From Ensifer sesbaniae (GTDB taxonomy: Bacteria; Pseudomonadota; Alphaproteobacteria; Rhizobiales; Rhizobiaceae): a DNA stretch of 64,000 nucleotides. The stretch covers positions 928,863 to 992,862 of the forward strand of contig NZ_JABEKU010000002.1 in the NCBI RefSeq assembly GCF_013283665.1. Direction: 5' to 3'. Positions 50,901 to 60,029 of this stretch are shown one piece after another (the stretch's first letter is position 1; each line of letters starts with the position of its first letter). The notes under the pieces were generated by a model. The model was not told the origin of the DNA and made no database searches. It saw only the letters and a program-made list of their open reading frames with translations. A program made the translations under genes and the position numbers.

Positions 50901-51350
50901 TCAGTCTTCGGGAACCTTGATCAGGGCCGTCTCGGCGGCACCGATCGGCCTGCCGTCCTGTGTGCGGATATCAAGCTTTACCGGCAACCCGGTTTCCTTT
51001 TCGACCAGCAGGGAATGCTCCTCGCCTGGCTGAAAGAGGTGTCGTTCGCCGAATTGCCGCAAAGCGACCATCACGGGAAACAGGTCCCGCCCCATCGGCG
51101 TCAACTGATACTCGACCCGGGCCTTCGTCCCGCCCACGGGAACCGTCTCGAGAATGCCGCGGTCGACGAGCGTACGCAGACGATCCGTCAGGATGTTCTT
51201 GGCAATGCCGAGGCTTTTGTGAAAATCGCTGAAGCGCCTCAGTCCGTCGAACGCATCGCGCACGATCAGCAGCGACCACCAGTCGCCGATCGCGTCCAGA
51301 GATCGCGCGCTCGGGCAGTAGTCCCCCTTGAGGCTTTTGCGCGCCACCAT
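50901..51350 (-). CDS. HxlR-family regulator
   Basis: A 149-residue MarR-like HxlR regulator: YCPSARSLDAIGDWWSLLIVRDAFDGLRRFSDFHKSLGIAKNILTDRLRTLVDRGIL is the winged helix with the conserved N-terminal Cys. GGAGAGGAGAG precedes ATG 51350. It is divergent from an MFS gene and probably represses it through the inverted repeat between them. Confidence 0.9.
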   Translation of the reverse strand: MVARKSLKGDYCPSARSLDAIGDWWSLLIVRDAFDGLRRFSDFHKSLGIAKNILTDRLRTLVDRGILETVPVGGTKARVEYQLTPMGRDLFPVMVALRQFGERHLFQPGEEHSLLVEKETGLPVKLDIRTQDGRPIGAAETALIKVPED

Positions 51351-51387
51351 ACGAACTCTCCTCTCCCGCGCCACGAGACTTTTGGTT

Positions 51388-51426
51388 GCATTATAAAACT
51401 AAACCGGTACCATTGGGTTTGTTTCA
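51388..51426. promoter_or_regulatory. Predicted HxlR operator in the hxlR/MFS gap
   Basis: The imperfect inverted repeat AAACTAAACC ... GGGTTTGTTT lies in the AT-rich 105-base gap between the divergent genes, about 30-65 bases before the MFS start. HxlR regulators bind such palindromes between divergent genes. Confidence 0.5.
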
Positions 51427-51455
51427 TTATTAAACCGAAGCAAGGAAGAAGTCCA

Positions 51456-52727
51456 ATGGATGGTAGAGCTGCTGCGGCGTCGAGCGACGCCGCAAACGAT
51501 GCCGTGCGCCCAAATGCCGGTGCCGTGGTGTCACCGTTACCGCGCCCGATGATGACCCTTTTTGCCTTTGCCGCCGGCCTTGCGGTCGCCAACGCCTATT
51601 TTGCGCATCCCCTGCTGGATGTGATGACGGCCGACCTCGACCTTTCGCAGACAGGCGCCGGCTTGATCGTCGGGGCGACGCAAGTCGGCTACGCGCTCGG
51701 CCTGATCCTGCTTGTTCCGCTTGGCGACCTTTTCGATCGCCGCAGGGTGATCATCGCCCAATCGTTGCTCTCAACGGTGGCGCTCGGCTTCGTGGCCCTT
51801 TCAGCCAACACGGAAATGCTGATGGCCTCGATCGCGGCCGTCGGCATGCTTGCCGTCCTGACGCAGGCCCTGGTTGCCTATGCGGCCAGCCTGGCCCGGC
51901 CATCTGAACGTGGCCATGTGGTCGGTTTCGTCACCAGCGGCATCGTGATCGGCATCCTGTCCGCCCGCACAGTCGCAGGTCTCCTGACGGATCTCTTCGG
52001 CTGGCGGTCGGTCTATCTCGCATCGTGTGCCGTGACGCTTGTGATCGCCGTCTTACTGCATCGGCTCCTGCCGCACCAGAAGCGGGAAGCGAATGAGCTC
52101 AGCTACCCCCGCCTTGTCGGCTCCACCTTCAAGCTGATCTGGCAAGAGCCGGTGCTGCGCACCCGGGGCGTGATAGCCCTGCTGATTTTCGCGAACGTGA
52201 CGACGCTGCTGACGCCGCTTGTTCTGCCGCTGAGTGCGCCGCCCTTCTCCATGTCGCATACGAAGGTCGGTCTTTTCGGCTTGGCAGGCATCGCCGGGGC
52301 ACTGGCTGCTTCTCGCGCTGGCCGCTGGGCCGACCTAGGACTGGGCCAGACGACGACGGGCATTGCACTCGCGCTCATGCTCATTGCGTGGCTGCCGATC
52401 TCATTGCTGGACCAGTCCATTCTGTGGCTGATCGCTGGTGTCCTCGTTCTCGACTTCGGGCTCCAGGCGGTCCACGTCACGAACCAGGCCTTGATCTACC
52501 GGGTCCGCCCGGAAGCGCAGAACCGGCTGACGGCCGCCTATATGCTGTTCTATTCGCTCGGCAGCGCAATCGGATCCTCCCTGTCCACCGTCGCCTACGC
52601 ACATGCGGGATGGAGCGGCGTTTGTCTGATGGGCACGGTGATCAGCCTTGCCTCGCTGCTCTTCTGGCTGGCGACCCGACCTTCGAGATCGAAGCATACG
52701 GAGGAAGGGGCGGCGTTGAACGGTTGA
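51456..52727 (+). CDS. MFS transporter (YnfM/arabinose-efflux-like)
   Basis: A 423-residue 12-helix exporter with the antiporter-type motif A, VPLGDLFDRRRVIIAQSLL, and TFFGWRSVYLAS-like loop (here LFGWRSVYLAS). AAGGAAGAAG precedes ATG 51456. It is probably an efflux pump controlled by the divergent HxlR. It lies near the siderophore locus, but nothing in the sequence shows it exports the siderophore. Confidence 0.88.
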   Translation: MDGRAAAASSDAANDAVRPNAGAVVSPLPRPMMTLFAFAAGLAVANAYFAHPLLDVMTADLDLSQTGAGLIVGATQVGYALGLILLVPLGDLFDRRRVIIAQSLLSTVALGFVALSANTEMLMASIAAVGMLAVLTQALVAYAASLARPSERGHVVGFVTSGIVIGILSARTVAGLLTDLFGWRSVYLASCAVTLVIAVLLHRLLPHQKREANELSYPRLVGSTFKLIWQEPVLRTRGVIALLIFANVTTLLTPLVLPLSAPPFSMSHTKVGLFGLAGIAGALAASRAGRWADLGLGQTTTGIALALMLIAWLPISLLDQSILWLIAGVLVLDFGLQAVHVTNQALIYRVRPEAQNRLTAAYMLFYSLGSAIGSSLSTVAYAHAGWSGVCLMGTVISLASLLFWLATRPSRSKHTEEGAALNG

Positions 52728-52799
52728 GTGGCGGCGCCGACCGCGACGACCGGCCGAGACCGCCGTCGTCAAAGCGGAGTTGTCCCAGATAACGAGAAA

Positions 52800-52819
52800 G
52801 CCCCGCACCATGGCGGGGC
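52800..52819 (-). terminator. Terminator of the SDR gene
   Basis: GCCCCGC-CATGGT-GCGGGGC on the minus strand is followed by TTTCTCGTT, a good Rho-independent terminator 34 bases after the SDR stop. Confidence 0.75.
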
Positions 52820-52852
52820 CGCCTCCGCGGGAGCGGCAGGCCGCCTCGACGT

Positions 52853-53689
52853 TTATGCGGCCGGGTCGAAGTCGGTCGAGAGGGACACGGCACGCCATTG
52901 GGCCAGAAGCTCGGCGTCCGATTCGTGTTTGGCCTCGATCGCCGCCACCGTGTCGCTACCGAGCGGCAACCGCACCGGCGGATTTTCCGCGTCGACGAAC
53001 GAGATCAGCACCTCTGCCAGCTTGTCGGGGTTGCCCGGCTGGTTATGGCTGATGTCCTTCGCCTTGCTGCGAACGACAGCGGCCGTCTCCGCGTAATCGT
53101 CGATTTCGATCGGGCTGACGCTGAGTGAGGTCGAGTCGAGGAAGTCGGTGCGGAAGTAGCCGGGCTCGATCGCCGTGGCATGAATCCCAAGCGGGGCAAG
53201 CTCTGCCGCAAGTGCCTCGGTCAAGCCTTCGACCGCAAACTTCGTCGAGCAATAGACGCCAAAGCCGGGCCCGCTGCGATATCCGCCGATCGACGAGAAG
53301 TTCAGGATGCGCCCCGAATGCTGGCGGCGCATATGCGGCAACACGGCACGGGTGACGGCCAGCAAGCCGAAGACATTGGTGCGGTAGAGGGCCTCGATCT
53401 CGGCACCGCTTGCCTCTTCGACTGCACCGAGCAGTCCGTAGCCGGCATTGTTGACCAGAATATCGATCCGGCCAAAGCGTGCGATCGCCTGCCCCACGGC
53501 CTGATGCGCCTGAGCCTCATCGGTAACATCGAGCGCCACGGCGAGAAGATTGGGCTGCGCGCCGAAACGCTCGACGATCGCCTTCGGATTGCGCGCCGTC
53601 GCGACGACCTGATCGCCCTTGGCGAGCGCCTTTTCAACGATGAGGGCACCAAATCCGCGGGATGCACCGGTAACGAACCAAGTATGCAT
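52853..53689 (-). CDS. Short-chain dehydrogenase/reductase
   Basis: A 278-residue classical SDR: cofactor motif TGASRGFGALIVEKAL, NNAGYGLLG, catalytic Ser in LNFSSIGGY and YxxxK in YCSTKFAVEG. The substrate is unknown. AGGAGGT lies before ATG 53689. A divergent LysR gene, 116 bases away, is its likely regulator. Confidence 0.92.
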   Translation of the reverse strand: MHTWFVTGASRGFGALIVEKALAKGDQVVATARNPKAIVERFGAQPNLLAVALDVTDEAQAHQAVGQAIARFGRIDILVNNAGYGLLGAVEEASGAEIEALYRTNVFGLLAVTRAVLPHMRRQHSGRILNFSSIGGYRSGPGFGVYCSTKFAVEGLTEALAAELAPLGIHATAIEPGYFRTDFLDSTSLSVSPIEIDDYAETAAVVRSKAKDISHNQPGNPDKLAEVLISFVDAENPPVRLPLGSDTVAAIEAKHESDAELLAQWRAVSLSTDFDPAA

Positions 53690-53804
53690 GTGAACCTCCT
53701 GTTGTTTCGCCGCTCCATCGTCGGCGGCTGAGAAGGTTTTACCCCGTCGCATTTGCTGAGATAATCGACTGGAATCTCTTTTAGCTAATGAGTAGCTTTC
53801 AACA

Positions 53805-54710
53805 ATGAGAACCGTATCGCCTTCCGATCTGTCTTGCTTCCTGGCGCTGGCCCGGCACCGAAGCTTCCGCCGCGCCGCCGACGAAATGGGCTGCACGCCA
53901 TCGGCACTCAGCCATGCCCTGAAGGCACTTGAGGAACGGCTCGATCTTCGTCTCTTCAACCGGACGACCCGCAGCGTCGCGCTGACGGAAGCAGGCGAAC
54001 TTCTGCTCGCCCGGGTCGCCCCCGCCTTCCGCGACATCGAGGATGCGCTTGATGATCTCAACAACTTCCGGGGCACACCTATCGGGCGGTTGAAACTCAA
54101 TACGGCGCGGGTCTCGGCAAAGTTGGTGCTCCTGCCTCTGGTCGCGCGTTTTCTGAAGGTTCATCCGAAGATCAGTATCGAGATTGTCGTCGACAACGAC
54201 CTCGTGGACATGGTGTCGGAGGGCTTCGATGCCGGCGTTCGTTTCGGCGAAGTGATCGCGCAGGACATGATCGCCGTGCCGATCGGGCCGCGCCAGCGCA
54301 CCGCGATCGTGGCAACGCCTTCCTTCTTCGAGCGCTTTGCCAAGCCAACTGCTCCCGATCACCTGAAGGAACTACCCTGTGTCGGACTGCGCTTCGGCAG
54401 CGGCCGGCTTTATGCATGGGAGTTCGAGCGCGGCGGCGTGGAACTTCAGGTCGAGGTGAACGGCCCTCTGATCGTCGACGACCAGGACATGATGGTGGAC
54501 GCCGCGCTTGCGGGCGCCGGCGTAGCCTTCACCTTCGAGGATCAGGTGCGATTGCTCGTCGAAGAAGGCAAACTGGTTCGAGTGCTCGAGGATTGGTGTC
54601 CCTATTACGGCGGCTTCTATCTGTATTACCCCAGCCGGCGGCAAATGCCGGCGGCGCTGCGCGCCTTCGTCGATTTCGTCAAAACCGCGGGCCCCAAAAC
54701 TCAGCGCTAA
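53805..54710 (+). CDS. LysR-family regulator
   Basis: A 301-residue LysR protein: LSCFLALARHRSFRRAADEMGCTPSALSHALKALEERLDLRLFNRTTRSV in the DNA-binding domain, effector domain after (PIGRLKLNTARVSAKLVLLPLV). Divergent from the SDR gene. Confidence 0.92.
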   Translation: MRTVSPSDLSCFLALARHRSFRRAADEMGCTPSALSHALKALEERLDLRLFNRTTRSVALTEAGELLLARVAPAFRDIEDALDDLNNFRGTPIGRLKLNTARVSAKLVLLPLVARFLKVHPKISIEIVVDNDLVDMVSEGFDAGVRFGEVIAQDMIAVPIGPRQRTAIVATPSFFERFAKPTAPDHLKELPCVGLRFGSGRLYAWEFERGGVELQVEVNGPLIVDDQDMMVDAALAGAGVAFTFEDQVRLLVEEGKLVRVLEDWCPYYGGFYLYYPSRRQMPAALRAFVDFVKTAGPKTQR

Positions 54711-54795
54711 GCCGCTTCATGCGACCGATCGCGCCGCGGTCGGTCCTGATACCGTCTCCGGCCAGGCAAAGCCGCCCGATGCAAGATCCCCTGGC

Positions 54796-55734
54796 TTACG
54801 CCCTGTTTTCCGTGGCGGAAGTGGCCTCCGCAACGGCCAGCGCGGCCATGGCAAGGGCCGCTTCGCGCGTTGCGGCGGCCGCGATGAAGCGGCCATTGTG
54901 ACAGAAGCTCGCGCCTGCGACCCCACAGACCGCCTCCAATTCGCCGTTGGTCAGACCGGCCCAGGCTGCCGGCAGGTCTGCGCGAAGCTCGAAGCCCTCA
55001 TCGGCCTTGCGGATGCCCGTCAGGCACCAGTCTTTTTCGCGCGGATGAACGACGAACAGCAGGTGATCGGCGCCGGATTTCACGACGGCCGGACGAAAGG
55101 GCATGCCCATCGGCAGTTCGAGAATTCGACCGTCGCCGGCCTGGGCGATTTGCTGAAGGACGAGCGTCTCGGCCCTGAGCTTGGCAGCGCGCTGCGCTAC
55201 GCCGGCCTCTACGAGCGTACGGGCAATCGCCAAGGCAGCCTGAAAGCCGCGATCATCAGCCTCCTGGCCGGCTTCGTCGAAAACGGGTTTCAAGGTTTCG
55301 AGCAGCGCCGGCAACGTGAGCCCGGCCAGCGGTCCGGCAACGGACGGATCGAGCGCGCCATTGTCCATCAGGTCGACCGGAAGCACGAAGCGGGCGTCGA
55401 AGGCGGCATGGACCGCCTCGATATGGTCTTCAGGAACGCCTGACGCGGCCAGATAGTCGCGGCCATAGTGCTTCCAGATCAGTCCGAACGAACTGTAGGG
55501 CTGGCCGTCCGCTCTCAGCGGCGCGCCGCGCTGATGATGATCGAAGATACCGGCGGCGGCGTCATACTGGCCGCCCACATCGTAGACGATGCGGTCTGCA
55601 CCGGGCCTGATCCATTCCGCAGCCCGACTGCGGACGAGACGCGCCTCTGGGAAAAGCCGCGTGAGGATGACGGTGGACAACAGCTCGTCGGCATGGAAGC
55701 CACCGGAATGGGTAACGAGAAACTCTGGGATCAT
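54796..55734 (-). CDS. MYG1-family (UPF0160) DHH-like phosphoesterase
   Basis: A 312-residue MYG1 protein: VTHSGGFHADELLSTVILTRLFP, then VYDVGGQYDAAAGIFDHHQRGAP with the DHH motif, and later PVDLMDNGA. The family has 3'-5' RNA exonuclease activity in eukaryotes; the bacterial role is unknown. Length and motifs are complete. It is alone on the minus strand. Confidence 0.9.
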   Translation of the reverse strand: MIPEFLVTHSGGFHADELLSTVILTRLFPEARLVRSRAAEWIRPGADRIVYDVGGQYDAAAGIFDHHQRGAPLRADGQPYSSFGLIWKHYGRDYLAASGVPEDHIEAVHAAFDARFVLPVDLMDNGALDPSVAGPLAGLTLPALLETLKPVFDEAGQEADDRGFQAALAIARTLVEAGVAQRAAKLRAETLVLQQIAQAGDGRILELPMGMPFRPAVVKSGADHLLFVVHPREKDWCLTGIRKADEGFELRADLPAAWAGLTNGELEAVCGVAGASFCHNGRFIAAAATREAALAMAALAVAEATSATENRA

Positions 55735-56085
55735 CCCGATTGGCCTTGTGGTTCGTTGAAGAGGGCGCGCCCCACATAGCCATTGCTTGCTGCCACCTCA
55801 ACCCACCATCTTCTTCGCGGCGTGGGGGATCTCGCATCCGGACTGGTTCGAGCGCACGACGACGAACCGCATCTGTGTTTTACGACACCCCCATCTCCAA
55901 TCCACCAGGCTTTCCTCGGATATCGACTTCGAATGACGTAAGAGCCTTTCACGGACAGGATGTCAGCCGGTTCAAGTCACTGCGGCGAGATGGTAGTTGT
56001 TCGCGCGGCAGCGATCAGACGCCGGGGACTGGATATGCCGCCAACGCTTTGACAACATAGGCGTTCAAGGCAGGGTTGCGATTCG
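55735..56085. other. Gene-free region
   Basis: About 350 bases between divergent genes with no coding frame or clear repeat. It would hold both promoters; none is convincing by eye. Confidence 0.4.
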
Positions 56086-56529
56086 ATGACGATTTTCTTT
56101 AAGGCAGCAATTTCCGACGACGTGGCATTCGGGATGATCGAGCGGTGTTTTTCCGATCCGGATGATTATGACGGCTATCTCGATATCTTTGGCGATCACA
56201 CCGAGCGGACCGTTTCATGGAGCAAGGGACGGTCGGTAGACGAGTTCAAGGCAGAGATAACGGAAGCGTTGCGGTCCGCTTGGGAAAGCGCACGTTTCTG
56301 GCAGGTATACGAACGGCGCGAAGACCGGGACGATGCCGGCACCAACGAAATTCGGCGCGCTGCCATCAACCTGACACGCACCTATGGCGGCGTGATCGTC
56401 ATCACGCTGAGCCTGCTTGGCAGGCGTAGCAGCACGAACGATCTCGAACTGGTGTTCGTCTGCTTCCAGGAAGATGCCCAGCGCCGGAATTTTCGCGTGC
56501 GCTACGACGGCAAGTTCATTCCCGTCTGA
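56086..56529 (+). CDS. Hypothetical protein
   Basis: A 147-residue soluble protein of mixed alpha/beta character (ERCFSDPDDYDGYLDIFGDHTERTV, INLTRTYGGVIVITLSLLGRRSS, ELVFVCFQEDAQRR). No signal peptide, membrane segment or known motif. Good coding composition and an AGGG about ten bases before the ATG support it as a gene. It converges on the desaturase gene. Confidence 0.6.
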   Translation: MTIFFKAAISDDVAFGMIERCFSDPDDYDGYLDIFGDHTERTVSWSKGRSVDEFKAEITEALRSAWESARFWQVYERREDRDDAGTNEIRRAAINLTRTYGGVIVITLSLLGRRSSTNDLELVFVCFQEDAQRRNFRVRYDGKFIPV

Positions 56530-56577
56530 CGCCTCCCGCAGCATGGAAAGCAGCGCCCACGTCGCTCGCTCCCTGAG

Positions 56578-57504
56578 CTACGGATGCTGCGGATGGCGCG
56601 GATCGTCATGCGGCTTCAAGAGAAATCGGCGCGCCACGTCGAGATAGCCGCGATAGACGAGGCCACCATTGATCGTCAGCAGCGCAACTCTGTGCCGGCG
56701 ATAAAGGCCCGGGATCTGATACCAGGGAACGCCCGGTCGTTGGTGGTGCAGCACATGCAGGTTGTTGTAGAGAAACAGGAGACCGAAGAGCGGCGTGCCT
56801 TCGACGATCGCCGTCCGCTCGTCATGATGACCGGCGTAACGATGTTCCGCATAGGAGCGAAGCCTCGTCAGCGCAGCTCCGACATAGACGAAGCCGAAAA
56901 GATAGAGCCAGAGCGGCAGGCCGCAAACACCGACAATCCAGACGAGCACGACGGCAACGCCGGCCGCGTGCGCGCGCCAGATCCTTGTCCGCGCGCAGCC
57001 ACCCCGCGCGATCAGGACCGCCTCCTGCGCGAGGAAGCTCAGGATCATGACCAGCGGGCCAAGCGTCAGCCGGCCGAGCAAGGTCGTGTTCCACTCGGCA
57101 AGTTTCCGTCCCGCCTTGCCCATACCTTCCCAGGCCGTCCGGGTGAAAAAGGAGGACTCCGGATCCTCTATCGGATCCGTCAGATGTTCGTCGCGATGGT
57201 GGACGAGGTGCCCTTCGCGATAGATCGCATAGGGCAGCCAAAGGGACAGCGGCGGCCATCCGATCGCATCGTTGACGCGCTGATTGCGCGTCGGATGCCC
57301 GTGAATGACCTCGTGCTGCAGCGATCCGTGCCAGGCAATGAGCCAGCCGCCAAGGCCAATCACGACGGCAATAGGAAGCGATTGCCAGAACCAGGTCAGA
57401 GCGAGAAAGCCACCATAGATGACGAGCGCCAGGGCAACGGTCTGCCATTCGACGCGGGCGATTGCAGATAGGCTCGATTGTGGGGGCAGCGCGTCAGTCG
57501 ACAT
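56578..57504 (-). CDS. Membrane fatty acid desaturase family protein
   Basis: A 308-residue membrane diiron protein with all three histidine boxes: HEVIHGHP, GHLVHHRDEH and LHVLHHQRPG. Four or so membrane helices separate them. It inserts double bonds or hydroxyls into acyl chains or carotenoids; which is not clear. The start at 57504 lies in an AT-rich promoter region (57640-57665). Confidence 0.9.
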   Translation of the reverse strand: MSTDALPPQSSLSAIARVEWQTVALALVIYGGFLALTWFWQSLPIAVVIGLGGWLIAWHGSLQHEVIHGHPTRNQRVNDAIGWPPLSLWLPYAIYREGHLVHHRDEHLTDPIEDPESSFFTRTAWEGMGKAGRKLAEWNTTLLGRLTLGPLVMILSFLAQEAVLIARGGCARTRIWRAHAAGVAVVLVWIVGVCGLPLWLYLFGFVYVGAALTRLRSYAEHRYAGHHDERTAIVEGTPLFGLLFLYNNLHVLHHQRPGVPWYQIPGLYRRHRVALLTINGGLVYRGYLDVARRFLLKPHDDPRHPQHP

Positions 57505-57724
57505 CGGGTCTCCGGCCGGAAAAAGCGATCGATTTCAATCGCCAATATAAAAAGCCGACCAATGGGAAGGCGCCGCATGGCTTTGCGGCGAAGCCACGCA
57601 AACGGGAAAAGTGCCTGCGCCAAACGCACAGCAACAAAATATTTATTCTATGTAATTTATAATCTATTCCGCCCGTCTCGCTTATGTTCGCGACCGGTCG
57701 GGATGAATCGCGGTTGATGAACCG

Positions 57725-58531
57725 TCAGGCGATCGTCGGGTACCCCCGGCCGGCAGCATCGCGGTCAAGCGCAGCCAAAGCCTCGTAGTCGCCATCTCCC
57801 AGCAGGCTGATGCCGCGCAGCGAAAGCGTGTTGCAGATCTCGGCAAGTGCCGGATCGGCGATGGTTTCCGCAAGCACGCGGCGCAGCAGCACGAGATCCC
57901 TTGCCGGCGTCGATGCGGCGGTGATGAACGGCAATCCCGGACCTTTTTTCGTTTCCGCCAGGATGCGCACGCCGGCGACGCGATCCGGGTCGAAACGCAA
58001 GGTATTGCCGAAGGTCACGCAGTCGATCGCGGCGATATCCGCGATACCGCTCGAAACCGCGTCGATGCTCGCAACATGGCCACCGGTCTCCAGCACCGAC
58101 GAGAAGAACCGGCCGTCGACCGCATGGGGCGCCACAAAGGCGCGAAAGAGGTTGTAGCCGGAATTGCTGCCAGGATCGTTGATCGCCGCGCGGGCACCCC
58201 GAAGCTCCTCGATCGAGCGCGCAGAGGATTCGGCATTGACGATGATGAAACTGCATTTGAGCGGGCCATCGCAGCCCGGCAGTCCGTAGACCGGTGTCGC
58301 CACCAGTTGCACCCGGCCGCGCAGCCGCTGGACATAGGGATAACCGCAGGTCTGGCCGAACAACAGGTCAGGACGAAGCCAGGCGTCGTCATAACGCATG
58401 TCCTCCTGCAGTGCCGCGGGCGCATCGAGCCCCACGGCACGAAGGCGATCCGCCAGCGCCTCCCAGAACAGCCGCGTCGCGTCTTTCAGCGGCGCCGGGC
58501 TGACATACATGGCAAGACTTGCGATGGGCAT
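57725..58531 (-). CDS. PhnD-like phosphate/phosphonate-binding domain protein, no signal peptide
   Basis: A 268-residue PhnD-type binding-protein fold: LLFGQTCGYPYVQRLRGRVQLVATPVYG, ELRGARAAINDPGSNSGYNLFRA, and IDAVSSGIADIAAIDCVTFG. The family normally binds phosphonate or phosphite in the periplasm for an ABC transporter, but no signal peptide or transporter genes are seen, so it may be a cytoplasmic sensor-like protein. GAGGT precedes ATG 58531. Confidence 0.82.
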   Translation of the reverse strand: MPIASLAMYVSPAPLKDATRLFWEALADRLRAVGLDAPAALQEDMRYDDAWLRPDLLFGQTCGYPYVQRLRGRVQLVATPVYGLPGCDGPLKCSFIIVNAESSARSIEELRGARAAINDPGSNSGYNLFRAFVAPHAVDGRFFSSVLETGGHVASIDAVSSGIADIAAIDCVTFGNTLRFDPDRVAGVRILAETKKGPGLPFITAASTPARDLVLLRRVLAETIADPALAEICNTLSLRGISLLGDGDYEALAALDRDAAGRGYPTIA

Positions 58532-58709
58532 GAGCGACCTCGGGGCGACATCGTGAATGCGATTAGAAATCCTATGCATTGCATAGACTTAATTCTCAAT
58601 CGAATTCTATGCGACCCCGAGGCCCGCCTCGAGGATAGGGGATTCCCGCACGCGCTTGTCTACGCCGACTGGGTGCCCGCACGGCCCTTTTAGGATCCCG
58701 TCACGCCCC

Positions 58710-58925
58710 TTACTCGGCCGCCTGAACCCTGTCCCTCGGCTTGCTCAGATAAGGTAGCGCGAAGAGATAGAGGCCCGTCGGCAGAAGCACGGCCAGCGGC
58801 GGCAGAGGCAGGTAGTAGACCCATTCGGGAAGCACCACCAAAACCATGCCGGCAAAGATCGCGGCAACGGCCAGGGAGAACAGCAGCGACGTCCATCGAT
58901 GGATTGTCCGGATGAGAGAGGTCAT
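58710..58925 (-). CDS. Small membrane protein
   Basis: A 71-residue protein with two hydrophobic helices (TSLLFSLAVAAIFAGMVLVVL and LPPLAVLLPTGLYLFALPYL). It lies 45 bases after the AHSA1-like gene on the same strand and is probably in the same ArsR-controlled unit. Function unknown. Confidence 0.7.
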   Translation of the reverse strand: MTSLIRTIHRWTSLLFSLAVAAIFAGMVLVVLPEWVYYLPLPPLAVLLPTGLYLFALPYLSKPRDRVQAAE

Positions 58926-58970
58926 TCTGGCACCTTGATTGTGAGAAGCGGTTCTGAAGCCAAGGGATGA

Positions 58971-59381
58971 TCAGTCGAGTTTCGCGACGACCTCGGCCAG
59001 CTGGGTGATGAAGCGCGGCCATCCGACGGTGGCGCCCTGGAAATAAGCCTTCTGGTCCGCCCTGAAGCCGCGCTGCTCCATGCGCAGGTTCGTGCCACCA
59101 TCGGCGGCTGCAAGGGTCCACGTAACGACGCTGGTGAGATCCTTGGTATCCCAGCGATAGGCGAGCTCGCGGTTCGTCTCGATCGTCTGAACCTCGCAAT
59201 CGACCTGCCCCCAATCGGCGGAGAGGGTAAAGCGACGGCCGACCTCAGGGATGAAATCGTTCCGCATCAGCCATTCGGCGATCAGATGCGGTTGTGTCAG
59301 CGCGCGCCAGATCTTCTCTGGCGGATAGGGAAAATTGCGTTCGACCACGACAGCGCGGGTAGTTTCGGTTGTTTCGATCAT
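58971..59381 (-). CDS. SRPBCC/AHSA1-family protein
   Basis: A 136-residue START-like protein: VVVERNFPYPPEKIWRALTQPHLIAEWLM start, then YRWDTKDLTSVVTWTLAAADGGTNLRMEQRGF. Such proteins often follow ArsR regulators. Its ATG overlaps the ArsR stop by four bases, so translation is coupled. The ligand is unknown. Confidence 0.9.
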   Translation of the reverse strand: MIETTETTRAVVVERNFPYPPEKIWRALTQPHLIAEWLMRNDFIPEVGRRFTLSADWGQVDCEVQTIETNRELAYRWDTKDLTSVVTWTLAAADGGTNLRMEQRGFRADQKAYFQGATVGWPRFITQLAEVVAKLD

Positions 59382-59701
59382 TGGTCCATTCTCTTCAGTA
59401 GATCATCGAGATCGTCGAAGCGGTCCTGCCAGAAGCCGGCCATCTCCGTCGTCCAGTCAACCAGGGTCCCAAGCGCTTCGCGTCGGGCACTGTAATAGGT
59501 GTAGCGGCCTTCATGCCGGTCGTGCACGAGCCCTGCAGCTTTGAGGATCTTCAGATGTTTGGACACGACCGGCTGCGAAACGCCGGCATCGGCCAGCAAG
59601 CCGACGACGGTCGTATCCCCCTGGCGGCAGAGACGCTCGAAGAGCCCACGACGTGTGGGATCTGCGAGCGCCCGAAATACCGCGTCCTGCAACTGCGACA
59701 T
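59378..59701 (-). CDS. ArsR-family regulator
   Basis: A 107-residue winged-helix repressor: VFRALADPTRRGLFERLCRQGDTTVVGLLADAGVSQPVVSKHLKILKAAGLV, the usual HTH with SKHLKxL recognition helix. No metal-binding ELCVC motif, so it is of the AHSA1-linked type. Two identical operator-like 16-mers lie just upstream. Confidence 0.92.
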   Translation of the reverse strand: MSQLQDAVFRALADPTRRGLFERLCRQGDTTVVGLLADAGVSQPVVSKHLKILKAAGLVHDRHEGRYTYYSARREALGTLVDWTTEMAGFWQDRFDDLDDLLKRMDQ

Positions 59702-59706
59702 GTCTC

Positions 59707-59747
59707 ATACCCAATTGGCTATGAATGACGTATACCCAATTGGCTAT
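59707..59747. promoter_or_regulatory. Duplicated ArsR operator
   Basis: ATACCCAATTGGCTAT occurs twice, at 59707-59722 and 59732-59747, 25 bases apart. Each contains the palindrome CCAATTGG. The site lies 6-46 bases before the ArsR start, where self-repression would act. Confidence 0.75.
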
Positions 59748-59841
59748 ACGTTTGTCAAATGGGTTGCGGCGAAACTTGCTTGCAGGTCTCGTCCGTCTTC
59801 GCATCCAAGGCAGTTAGAGAGGAAGGTGAGCTAATCGGAGA

Positions 59842-60000
59842 TTACCATTTCCTGCTGAGTTTGAACGTGACGGTCCGGGCGTCGCCGTAACCGCAGACGA
59901 GCACGCCGCTGCAACCGCTCACATACTCCTTGTCGAACAGGTTGGTGACCTCCTTGTCGAACAGGTTGGTGACGTTCAGAGCGGCATCTTTAATGCGCAA
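59842..60000 (-). pseudogene. C-terminal fragment of a TonB-dependent receptor with an internal duplication
   Basis: The frame ends with ALNVTNLFDKE, EYVSGCSGVLVCGYGDARTV and TFKLSRKW, the final strands of a FhuA/ferrichrome-type receptor. The block VTNLFDKE occurs twice because 24 bases are tandemly duplicated at about 59933-59982. Nothing of the plug or rest of the barrel remains. The fragment is fused to a decayed GNAT gene upstream. Confidence 0.75.
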
Positions 60001-60029
60001 CGGAAGCCCTGATTGGGGGCGCATTAGCG

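Noticed and set aside
51456-52727. MFS gene as the petrobactin exporter
   Set aside because: It is separated from the locus by a gene-free region, is on the other strand and has its own HxlR regulator; proximity alone is not enough.
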